DNA of 64,000 nt from Natrinema versiforme. Lineage in GTDB: Archaea; Halobacteriota; Halobacteria; Halobacteriales; Natrialbaceae. Position numbers and translations under genes: made by a program. Each line of letters starts with the position of its first letter. The stretch's first letter is position 1. The notes below the pieces were generated by a model that saw only the letters and a program-made list of their open reading frames with translations, did not search any database and was not told the DNA's origin. The stretch is taken from the NCBI RefSeq assembly GCF_005576615.1, contig NZ_CP040330.1, positions 62,001 to 126,000 on the forward strand. Direction: 5' to 3'. Of this stretch, positions 15,672 to 22,936 are shown in pieces.

Positions 15672-16824
15672 CGCGACCCACGAGCACGGGCCGGACTGCG
15701 GCTGCGAGAGCTGCGGTGACCCGAGTTCGATGGACTTTCTGGACAAGTATCTCACCGTGTGGATCTTCGCGGCGATGGCTGTCGGCGTCGGCCTCGGCTC
15801 GTTCGTCCCGCCGGTGACCGAGCCGATCCGAGACCTCCACCTCGTGGAGATCGGGCTCGTGGCGATGATGTATCCGCCGTTGGCGAAGGCGGATTACTCG
15901 CGGCTCCCGACAGTGTTCAGCAACTGGCGCGTGCTCGGGCTGAGCCTCGTCCAGAACTGGCTGATCGGCCCGACGCTGATGTTCGGGCTCGCGGTGTTCT
16001 TCTTCAGCGGGCTCGTCCCCGGCCTGCCGGCCCGCCCCGAGTACTTCCTCGGACTCGTGTTCATCGGGATGGCCCGGTGTATCGCGATGGTGCTCGTCTG
16101 GAACGAACTCGCGGAGGGGTCGACCGAGTACGTGACCGGTCTCGTAGCGTTCAACAGTCTCTTCCAGATCGTCACCTACGGGGTGTACGTCTGGTTCTTC
16201 GGCCTCTTCCTCCCGCCGCTGCTCGGCATGGAGTCGCTCGTCGCCGGGATCACGACCTTCGACGTCTCGCCCGTGCAGGTCTTCAGAGCCATCGTCGTCT
16301 TCCTCGGCATTCCCTTCGCCGGCGGATTGCTCACTCGCTACGTCGGCACCCGAACGAGAGGCGAGGAGTGGTACGACGAGGCGTTCATCCCGACGATCGA
16401 TCCCCTGACGCTGGTCGCCCTGCTGTTTACCGTCATCGTCATGTTCGCCACGCAGGGCGAGAACATCGTCGCCGCGCCGGGCGACGTCCTGCTGATCGCG
16501 GTGCCGCTGACGATCTACTTCGTCGTCATGTTCTTCGTGAGCTTCGGGATGGGTCGCGGTATCGGTGCCGATTACTCGACGACGACCGCGATCGGCTTCA
16601 CCGCGGCTTCGAACAACTTCGAACTGGCAATCGCCGTCGCCGTGGCGGTGTTCGGCGTCGGTTCCGGTGTCGCCTTCGCGACCGTCGTCGGCCCGCTCAT
16701 CGAGGTCCCCGTGTTGCTCGCGCTGGTTAACGTCGCGCTGTACTTCCAGCGCCGCTTCGACTGGCGTGGCTTCGACACCGGCAACCTCGAGCCGACGACG
16801 GCCGACTCACCGACCGACGACTAA
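15664..16824 (+). CDS. acr3: ACR3-family arsenite efflux permease
   Basis: Extrudes arsenite (and possibly antimonite) across the membrane. 386 aa with about ten hydrophobic segments. Seen: the conserved ARCIAMVLVWNELAEG motif containing the cysteine essential in characterised ACR3 proteins, and TAASNNFELAIAVAVAVFG with the conserved Glu. An extra N-terminal tail carries His6, His8, Cys12, Cys14 and Cys17 (HEHGPDCGCESCG) before the first membrane helix, which could bind metalloid or receive it from a partner. It is translationally coupled to arsR by an 8-bp overlap, and arsC follows 19 bp downstream. Confidence 0.95.
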   Translation: MSNATHEHGPDCGCESCGDPSSMDFLDKYLTVWIFAAMAVGVGLGSFVPPVTEPIRDLHLVEIGLVAMMYPPLAKADYSRLPTVFSNWRVLGLSLVQNWLIGPTLMFGLAVFFFSGLVPGLPARPEYFLGLVFIGMARCIAMVLVWNELAEGSTEYVTGLVAFNSLFQIVTYGVYVWFFGLFLPPLLGMESLVAGITTFDVSPVQVFRAIVVFLGIPFAGGLLTRYVGTRTRGEEWYDEAFIPTIDPLTLVALLFTVIVMFATQGENIVAAPGDVLLIAVPLTIYFVVMFFVSFGMGRGIGADYSTTTAIGFTAASNNFELAIAVAVAVFGVGSGVAFATVVGPLIEVPVLLALVNVALYFQRRFDWRGFDTGNLEPTTADSPTDD

Positions 16825-16843
16825 CGAGACACGACCCACGATC

Positions 16844-17290
16844 ATGGCAACGGAACCCACCGCAGACGACTCGATTCGTATCGCCTTCATGTGCGTCCAA
16901 AATGCAGGCCGCTCCCAGATGGCCACCGCGTTCGCCGAGCGCGAACGCGACCGGCGCGGCCTCGAGGACGGCGTCGAAATCCGCACCGGCGGGACCCGTC
17001 CCGCCGACAGCGTCCACGAGGAAGTGATCGAGGTGATGGACGAGGCGGGGTTCGATATCACCGACCGAACGCCGCGGGAGATCTCGCTCGAGGAACTCCG
17101 GTCGTGTGCCACCGTCGCGACGATGGGCTGTTCGACGCTCGACGTCGGCGAGGTCGGCGACGACGTCGATATCCGCGACTGGGCGCTCGAGGATCCCGAC
17201 GGGAGCGACCTCGAGGACGTCCGCGAGACCCGCGACGAGATCGAGCGGCGGGTCGTGGCGCTGTTCGACGAGTTCAGCGATCCCGCGTAA
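16844..17290 (+). CDS. arsC: arsenate reductase, low-molecular-weight phosphatase type
   Basis: Reduces arsenate to arsenite, which ACR3 then exports. 148 aa, ATG after the acr3 stop. Seen: the P-loop CVQNAGR (Cys17-Arg23, CX5R), further cysteines Cys88 and Cys95 spaced so that they could relay disulfides as in thioredoxin-linked ArsC, and the DP acid motif (Asp117-Pro118) in WALEDPDG. The order arsR-acr3-arsC on one strand with tight spacing defines an operon. Whether thioredoxin or another thiol regenerates the enzyme cannot be read from sequence. Confidence 0.93.
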   Translation: MATEPTADDSIRIAFMCVQNAGRSQMATAFAERERDRRGLEDGVEIRTGGTRPADSVHEEVIEVMDEAGFDITDRTPREISLEELRSCATVATMGCSTLDVGEVGDDVDIRDWALEDPDGSDLEDVRETRDEIERRVVALFDEFSDPA

Positions 17291-17313
17291 CCCGAACGCT
17301 CCCGTCGTTCGGT

Positions 17314-17820
17314 TCAGGTCGGTACGTAATCGCCGAACGAGCGGTCGTGAGTGACGAGTTCGTGGACGCCGACGAGGACGACGACGGCGACGACGATCAG
17401 CGCGCCGTCGGCGAGCGAGGGGAGCAGGCCGAGCGCGACGATCAGCGTCGTCGCGCAGGCGGGCGGGTGGACCGTCTCGGTCGCGAGCATCCCGCCCGAA
17501 GTGAGGACGACGGCGACCACGCCGCTGGCGACGAAGCGGAGCTGTGCAGTCGCGAGCATCGGCGCGGCCGTGGTCACGCTCACGCCGAGTTCGGGCGCGA
17601 TAGCGTGATATGCCACCAGTCCGGCCGCGACGCCGATGACGTGACCGCCGATCACGCGTCGAGGCGCGGTCACCTCCCCCTCACGGACCGTCGCGAGCAG
17701 GAAAGCGGAGGGGCCGAGACTCGGGAAGATAAACGCCTGCCCGGTCACCCAGGCCAGCAGTCCCGGAACCGCGAGTAAAACGCCGACGTACAGGGTCGAG
17801 AACGCCGCACCCTCCCTCAT
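17314..17820 (-). CDS. HPP-family integral membrane protein
   Basis: 168 aa from the ATG giving MREGAAFSTLYVG; an in-frame ATG 18 codons upstream is less likely. Seen: four hydrophobic segments and the family-defining VHPPACATTLIVALG (HPP motif) in the third quarter, plus FPSLGPSAFLLA in the first. HPP proteins are membrane proteins; plant and cyanobacterial members have been linked to nitrite transport, but archaeal function is undetermined. It converges on arsC with a 23-bp gap between the stops. No operon partner. Confidence 0.85.
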   Translation of the reverse strand: MREGAAFSTLYVGVLLAVPGLLAWVTGQAFIFPSLGPSAFLLATVREGEVTAPRRVIGGHVIGVAAGLVAYHAIAPELGVSVTTAAPMLATAQLRFVASGVVAVVLTSGGMLATETVHPPACATTLIVALGLLPSLADGALIVVAVVVLVGVHELVTHDRSFGDYVPT

Positions 17821-18086
17821 TATCGTCGCTTTGGCGGGACGGCCTGATATGCCGTTCGCTGTCACGATTTCCACCGATTCGGTCGATTAATCGCCCGAAG
17901 TCGACCGATCGCCGCCACAACCGGTCGCAGCGTTCACTTTTAGCGGTATCTCCCGTGACACGCCGGTACTCCCGGGAGTCAGCCGCCGTTGAGTCCCTCG
18001 AGTCCGAGGCCGACACGGCTCACCCGCCGACGCCGGCGGGTCGGGAGGCCGAAAACGTAACGGTACCGCGCTTCGGAGGAACGGTC

Positions 18087-19118
18087 GTGACGATCGCTGG
18101 TGCCGTCGCGACGGGTCCGGACCTCCTTCGACTCGTCGCCGTTCCCGTCTTCGCGTTGGTCGCCTACCGCGACATCGAGACCCGGCGCGTCTCGAGTACC
18201 GTCTGGATCCCCCTCGCGCTCCTCGGAGCCGTCCTCCTCTGCTGGGACGCCCGACTGGCGTGGGCCGCCGGCGGGAACGCGTGGACCTTCGAGTTCCTCA
18301 TTCCGACGGCGATCAGCCTCGGGTTGGTCGTGCCGATCGCCTACCTGTTCTGGTGGGTCGGCGGCTTCGGCGGGGCCGATGCGAAGGCCCTGCTCGTCCT
18401 CGCCGTGCTCTTTCCGACGTTCCCCGAGTACGCGCTGGGATCGCGGACGCTCCCGCTCGCCGGGGCGACGGACATCGGGACGTTCTCGTTTACCATCCTG
18501 ACGAACGCCGTCCTCGTGGGCGTCGCGCTGCCGGTTGCCCTCGCCGTCCGCAACGCCGCCGCGGGCCGGGTCGCCCCGGTCATGTTCGTCGGCTGGCCGA
18601 TTTCGTGGGCTCGGATTCCGGAGACCCACGGCCGCCTGCTCTCGACGCCGACGGGGCTCTCTCGAGGGGGTCTCGACCTCGACGCACTGCGGATGTACCT
18701 GCGCTGGCGGGGCCTCTCGCTGGCCGATGTCCGCAACGTGCCCGCGCGCTACCGGAATCCGGACACGCTCCCTGCTGAGCCGAACCCGCCGACCGATGGC
18801 GCGGTGACCGCGGATGCGCCTCGGAGCGACGGCGGCGAGATTGAGTCGGCTGCCGCCGATGAAACCCCTGCGGCGGAGTCGGAACCGGAATCGCAACCAG
18901 CCGACTACGACGACCCGTGGGGAGCCGACGCGTTCCTCGCGGACATCGACGGTTCGGCCTACGGCACGACCCCCGAGACGCTGCGCGAGGGCCTCGAGGT
19001 GCTCGCCGAGGAGGAGACGGTCTGGATCTCGCCGGGAACGCCGTTCCTCGTCCCGGTGTTCGCCGGACTGGTAATCGCGCTGGTCTACGGCGACCTGCTG
19101 CTGGGAACGTTGTTCTGA
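18087..19118 (+). CDS. A24-type prepilin/preflagellin peptidase with long C-terminal extension
   Basis: Aspartic membrane peptidase that trims class III signal peptides of pilins and archaellins. 343 aa from a GTG preceded by ggagga at 18075-18080 (6-bp spacing); the frame runs back to 17955 but the added 44 residues are polar and a TATA-like cttttag near 17940 would put the transcript start after that codon. Seen: the catalytic Asp pair in YRDIETRR (Asp29) and GGADAK (Asp98), with about six membrane segments. After residue 180 comes a soluble part, an acidic low-complexity linker (about 225-275) and a final hydrophobic helix (VFAGLVIALVYGDLLLGTLF). The extension makes it longer than typical FlaK/PibD proteins. 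Confidence 0.85.
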   Translation: MTIAGAVATGPDLLRLVAVPVFALVAYRDIETRRVSSTVWIPLALLGAVLLCWDARLAWAAGGNAWTFEFLIPTAISLGLVVPIAYLFWWVGGFGGADAKALLVLAVLFPTFPEYALGSRTLPLAGATDIGTFSFTILTNAVLVGVALPVALAVRNAAAGRVAPVMFVGWPISWARIPETHGRLLSTPTGLSRGGLDLDALRMYLRWRGLSLADVRNVPARYRNPDTLPAEPNPPTDGAVTADAPRSDGGEIESAAADETPAAESEPESQPADYDDPWGADAFLADIDGSAYGTTPETLREGLEVLAEEETVWISPGTPFLVPVFAGLVIALVYGDLLLGTLF

Positions 19119-19214
19119 CAGTCGCTGTACGTGCCTTTTCACGTTCGAGCTATCCGCGGAGCCCGCGGTAAATTTCGGCCAGCGATATCCTATCCCGTCC
19201 GATCAACCGAGTGT

Positions 19215-19466
19215 GGTGGCGCGCGCTGTGCCGTGGTGAGGGTGCGAGGCCGAGCAAAGCGAGGCCTCGAAAAACGAGCGGTGACCGCAGGGAACCGCGA
19301 GTAGATACCGAACCACGGCACGACGCTGCGCGAGGTCTTCGCGAATGGAGTGAGCGAAGGCTTGGAAGACTCAGAGAGTCTTCCAGTGGATGAGCGAGCG
19401 AACGAAGTGAGCAAGCGAATCGGCTGGGGAGGGCGTGGCGATTCCTTGCCGCCACGATAGCAGGAC
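19215..19466 (+). repeat. dispersed structured repeat, family 1, copy A
   Basis: Shares its 5' block ggtggcgcgcgct, the inner gcgcgagg, and its 3' block (gaatcgg, tggggagggcgtggcgatt, gccacgatagcag) with copies at 33436 and 45202. The hairpin after the 5' block pairs gtgccgtggt (19228-19237) with accacggcac (19312-19321); its sequence differs from the other copies. This copy carries about 50 extra bases with its own 9-bp perfect hairpin (ggaagactc 19364-19372 with gagtcttcc 19376-19384). It sits between convergent genes. No protein is encoded. Confidence 0.75.
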
Positions 19467-19521
19467 GCTCGTTTTCGTCCTCAGCGCCCGCTCCGTTCGA
19501 GGGTTCCGTTCAACAGAATCG

Positions 19522-19749
19522 CTACAGCGTCCGCTCGTACAGCGGCACGACGACGGTCCAGAAGAGCACGAAGGCGACGCCGACGCCGATCAGCGCCAGC
19601 CACGGGTCGCCCCTGCCGGTCGGCACTCCGCTCGAGAGGAGGACGAACGTCCCGGCGAACAGCAGACAGCAGACGAGGACGCTCCCGACCTCGAGGACTG
19701 TGGCGACGGGGTGGGCGCGAAGTTGAGCGACGATGCCGGCGAGGGTCAT
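19522..19749 (-). CDS. small membrane protein, 75 aa
   Basis: Start taken at the ATG giving MTLAGIVAQLRAHPV; a frame 19 codons longer lacks support. Seen: two hydrophobic segments (about 16-38 and 47-68) separated by SSGVPTGRGDP, with the short end VPLYERTL. The two-helix hairpin pattern is common in haloarchaeal orphan membrane proteins. No family recognised. Its 3' end faces the repeat copy A; upstream lies a gene on the same strand 72 bp away, so the two may share a transcript. Confidence 0.6.
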   Translation of the reverse strand: MTLAGIVAQLRAHPVATVLEVGSVLVCCLLFAGTFVLLSSGVPTGRGDPWLALIGVGVAFVLFWTVVVPLYERTL

Positions 19750-19821
19750 ACCCGAGACTCGTCCGGTGATCGTAAAAACGTCACGGCGGCCTGCGACGGC
19801 AGCCAACGGCGGTCGGCGGGG

Positions 19822-20127
19822 TCAGTCCACGACGTACGACTGGTGGTCGCCGCGGGTCCGCGTGTCGACGAACTGGTGGCGCGTCCCGCCGTCCAGATCG
19901 CCCGCGAACGACGGGTTCTCGCCGCCGGTTCCGTACACCTCGTTGGCCCCGCGAAGGTCGTGATCGACGAGCAGTTCGCGGACCGCCCGTGGAACCGACT
20001 CGCCCGCCTCGAGGTCGAGGATCTGGTGGCGATCGGTGAAACTCTTCGCGAGGAAGGCGTCGCTGACGGCGTCGTATCCGCGGAGCCTCGTTGCGAGGTC
20101 CTCGAGGGTCGCCTCTCGATCGCTCAT
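19822..20127 (-). CDS. conserved haloarchaeal protein, 101 aa, function unknown
   Basis: Start taken at the ATG giving MSDREATLEDLATRL. A small soluble acidic protein: helices in the first 65 residues (DLATRLRGYDAVSDAF, VPRAVRELLVDHDL), then a strand/loop-rich end with FAGDLDGGTRHQFVDTRTRG. No catalytic motif, Cys cluster or membrane segment is visible. It is followed on the same strand by the small membrane gene and preceded, 95 bp away, by the HIT gene, so it may be part of a loose three-gene unit. I do not recognise the family. Confidence 0.65.
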   Translation of the reverse strand: MSDREATLEDLATRLRGYDAVSDAFLAKSFTDRHQILDLEAGESVPRAVRELLVDHDLRGANEVYGTGGENPSFAGDLDGGTRHQFVDTRTRGDHQSYVVD

Positions 20128-20222
20128 GTCTCCCCGATCACGACGGCGGCGCAAGGATCTCGCTGCGAACATCTTCGCCGATGTCGGCCGTCGATCGAGT
20201 CCAACTCGAGTCTCCGGGCGAC

Positions 20223-20642
20223 TCAGACTCGAGACTCGATGTCGTCGGCGATGTCGTCGAGTTCGTCGTCGGCGAGGCTGGGTCGGTCGCCCGCGACGGC
20301 GTGGATGGGGCCGCCGCCGTCGCCCTCGAAGCGCGGGATGATGTGACAGTGGACGTGTGGGACCTCCTGTCCGGCCTCCTCGCCGTTGTTGAACGCGACG
20401 GTGGTCGCGTCGGCGTCGACCGATTCCTCGACGGCGGGGACCATGCGATGAATCGTCGCGTAGAGGTCCGTCGCGACGTCGTCGGGCACGTCGTTAAGCT
20501 GCTCGTATTCCGATTTCGGGATCACGAGCGTGTGGCCCGGCGCGAGCGGATTCGCGTCCAGAAAGGCGACCGTCTCCTCGTCCTCGTACACGATTCGCGC
20601 GGGGATCTCTCCCTCCACGATCTGGCTGAAGATCGTACTCAT
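20223..20642 (-). CDS. HIT-family nucleotide hydrolase/transferase
   Basis: 139 aa, standard for a single-domain histidine triad protein. Seen: the N-terminal FSQIVEGEIPARIVYEDEETVAFLD pattern typical of Hint-like members, PLAPGHTLVIPK near residue 35, and the triad HVHCHII (His96, His98, His100) that forms the nucleophile and phosphate pocket. Members hydrolyse AMP-N or dinucleotide substrates; the cellular substrate here is unknown. The start at 20642 gives the canonical MSTIFSQIVEGEI. The upstream neighbour on the same strand is the truncated glycosylase fragment. Confidence 0.93.
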   Translation of the reverse strand: MSTIFSQIVEGEIPARIVYEDEETVAFLDANPLAPGHTLVIPKSEYEQLNDVPDDVATDLYATIHRMVPAVEESVDADATTVAFNNGEEAGQEVPHVHCHIIPRFEGDGGGPIHAVAGDRPSLADDELDDIADDIESRV

Positions 20643-20708
20643 ACTCGAGTGTGCGTCGTCTCGTCGTATGAAAGTTACCCGACGATTCGGAGCGGTTGCG
20701 GGGATCAG

Positions 20709-20978
20709 CTACTCGTGCTCGCCGGGAGCACACAGGTCGTCGAGCGTCTCCCCGATCGCCTCGAGGTATTCTTCCGGCTCGTACCCCAGCCGGCCGATCC
20801 AGACGTCCTGATAGGACGGATGCAGGATCGGCACGAGGTGAACGTCGAGCCGTTCACACCACACCGGCTCGAGGACGCTGTCGATAAAGCCCTCGAGTTC
20901 TCGATCCTCAGCGGCGAGCACTGTTTTCGTCGCGTGCTTGCCGGTCGCGAGCACACACGGGGATACGTCTGCGACGAG
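20709..20978 (-). pseudogene. uracil-DNA glycosylase family, C-terminal fragment cut by IS insertion
   Basis: The minus-strand frame is open from about 20978 to the stop at 20709 (89 codons), beginning mid-protein with VADVSPCVLATGKHATKTVL. Seen: the glycosylase-superfamily C-terminal motif LVPILHPSYQDVW (HPS loop that contacts the DNA minor groove) and the preceding ATGKHA strand. The N-terminal half, with the catalytic water-activating motif, is missing; the frame hits TAA at 20979-20981, a few bases before the left hairpin of the tnpB element. I did not find the missing half beyond the element. The fragment is presumed inactive. Confidence 0.75.
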
Positions 20979-20998
20979 TTATAAAATCAAAGAGAATA

Positions 20999-21018
20999 CC
21001 CGCGCCTTCAGGCGCGGG
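20999..21018 (+). repeat. left-end hairpin of the tnpB element
   Basis: A perfect 8-bp stem cccgcgcc/ggcgcggg with a ttca loop, 115 bp before tnpB. It nearly equals the right-end hairpin, differing by one base in the stem. Confidence 0.8.
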
Positions 21019-21133
21019 ATGAATCCGACAACTCTGACACACTCCACCATCGATAGCAGGCTTGGATATTCCACCGTTCTCAACCAGAAATTTTACTTAA
21101 GACGTAACTATAACCAGTTATAGAGCGTTCCAA

Positions 21134-22447
21134 ATGCTGGAAGTCCACCGAACTCACCAAGCGAAAATCCTCAACCACGGTCAGGTAGAGGAGTCGCTTG
21201 ACAGGCACGGGTGGTCGGCCAGCAAGCTCTGGAACGTCGCTAACTACCACTCCCGCGAAGTATGGGATGAAACGGGCGAAATCCCCGACCACGGAGACCT
21301 CAAAGATGAGTTGAAGACTCACAACAAGTACAAAGGACTGCATAGTCAGTCCAGTCAGCGCGTTCTGGAGGAACTCGCTGAAGCCTTCAACTCGTGGTAC
21401 GGCTCCGACGATGACAGAGACAACCCACCCGGCTACCGCAAGGAAAACTACTACGACACGGAAGGTCGTCGCGTCCACGAAGAACACCCACGTAGCACGG
21501 TGACGTGGAAACAGAAAGGCATCCGCCACGACTCGAAAAACAACCGCGTTCGACTCTCAAAAGGCCGCAATCACAAGGAATACCCCCGAGCAAGAGAGTA
21601 CATTCTCGTTGAGTACGAAACCGCGCCTGGCGTCTCCGTCGAAAAACTGCAACAGGTTCGCGCCGTCTACGACCAATCACAAGAACGGTGGGAATTACAC
21701 CTCGTCTGCAAAGACGAAGTTGAGACTCCCGACGCGCCCGGCAACGAGACAGCGGGAATCGACCTTGGAATCTGTAACTTCGCCGCGGTTGCGTACAGCA
21801 CCGAAGAAGCCGACCTGTATCCCGGCAATCGCTTGAAGCAGGACGGCTACTACTTTCCGAAGGAAATTGCCAAGTGTGACGACTCAGGCGGCGAAGAAGC
21901 CACGTGACTCCATCACAAATGGTCGGAACGTCGAACCCACTTCTTCCACAGTCTCGCCAAACATATCGTTCAACGGTGTGTTGAAAAACAAGTTGGTCGT
22001 ATCAACGTCGGGGACTTGGAGGGCGTCCGAGAGGACGAAGACGGTGGCTCGAAGAACTGGGGGCGGCACGGCAATCTTGACCTACATGGGTGGGCGTTCG
22101 ACCGCTTCACGGACATTCTCGAATACAAGGCGAAAGTGGAGGGCATCGAAGTCGTAGAAGTGTCCGAGCGCGATACGAGTAAAACGTGTTGTGTATGCGG
22201 TAGAGAGGACGATACTCAGCGTGTTGAACGCGGCCTGTACGCGTGCGAAGAGTGTGATGCGGCGTTCAACGCAGACGTGAACGGGGCGGAGAACATTCGT
22301 CTCAACATCAACAAAAGTAACTCTGAGTCATCACCCGATTTGGGTGAGGATAGGAGTACCGGCTGGTTGGCACAGCCCGGTGTCTACCTTCATGACTTGT
22401 CCAGCGGATTCCAACCGCAGGAACAAGTGGTAGACTGCAAACCGTAA
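21134..22447 (+). pseudogene. tnpB: TnpB RNA-guided nuclease gene with one in-frame stop
   Basis: The frame runs 438 codons from MLEVHRTHQAKIL to the stop at 22447, with a single internal TGA at 21905-21907 (codon 258) where CGA (Arg) would fit the following LHHKWSERR. Upstream and downstream parts are in the same frame. Seen: RuvC Asp in GIDLGICNFAA, Glu in VGDLEGVRED, the zinc ribbon CVCGRED...CEECD, and the last RuvC Asp in NADVNGAENI. All catalytic residues survive, so the loss is a recent C-to-T-type change. A truncated product or readthrough is possible. TnpB proteins cleave DNA guided by omega RNA. Confidence 0.85.
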
Positions 22448-22480
22448 TATCCCAATCCAGCGGTGCGGTGCCGTGGGATT

Positions 22481-22500
22481 CCCGCGTCTTCAGGCGCGGG
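22481..22500 (+). repeat. right-end hairpin of the tnpB element
   Basis: cccgcgtcttcaggcgcggg, the same fold as the left-end hairpin with one G-T pair, 33 bp after the tnpB stop. In related elements this 3' region belongs to the guide RNA. Confidence 0.75.
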
Positions 22501-22596
22501 AGGATGTCAAGCGAATCGGTTCGCGCGGCCCGTCGTGCGGTCGCGTCGCACGCGAGGGGACAGGTTTACGTTCGATGGGCGGGTAACAGCGGGCTA

Positions 22597-22827
22597 ATGA
22601 CATCGATCGGTCCGGAATTACTCGCGGAATCACTCCAACTGCTCCTCTATACCGTCGTCGCCGGTGCGTTGACGGTCGGCGGCGTCCTCGTCGAACAGGC
22701 GAGCCTGCAACACTACGGGGCCGGCGAGGCGATGATCGCGCTGTGGCTGGCCGCCCTCGGCGGCGTCATGCTCTATGCCGGCGCGTACGGACTGGGGTAC
22801 CAGAAGGTCCTCTCACAGTACGTCTGA
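22597..22827 (+). CDS. small membrane protein, 76 aa
   Basis: Start taken at the ATG giving MTSIGPELLAESLQ; a longer frame to 22468 crosses the insertion-element end. Seen: two hydrophobic segments (about 13-32 and 44-66) around EQASLQHYGAGEA, ending in YQKVLSQYV. The pattern resembles small haloarchaeal two-helix membrane proteins. It lies between the insertion element and ileS on the same strand, 109 bp before the ileS start. No family or function recognised. Confidence 0.65.
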   Translation: MTSIGPELLAESLQLLLYTVVAGALTVGGVLVEQASLQHYGAGEAMIALWLAALGGVMLYAGAYGLGYQKVLSQYV

Positions 22828-22936
22828 GCGGGCGCAATCGGCGTTCGAGTTCTCGAGTACGACTTCTGGGCGGTGGCGACGCCGAGCGGTTCGCAATATC
22901 GATTCCTCTTTACTCTCGGAGGCGATTGGGTCCGGT

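Larger units (their letters stand above)
20985..22505 (+). mobile_element. IS1341-type (IS200/IS605 group) element, tnpB only
   Basis: Limits are approximate. Both ends carry nearly the same 20-base hairpin: cccgcgccttcaggcgcggg at 20999-21018 and cccgcgtcttcaggcgcggg at 22481-22500. Between them is a single tnpB frame with no tnpA (Y1 transposase), so movement would need help in trans. The left end interrupts a uracil-DNA glycosylase gene. Elements of this group lack terminal inverted repeats and use subterminal hairpins, as seen. The 3' part after tnpB is where an omega (guide) RNA is made in characterised relatives. Confidence 0.8.
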
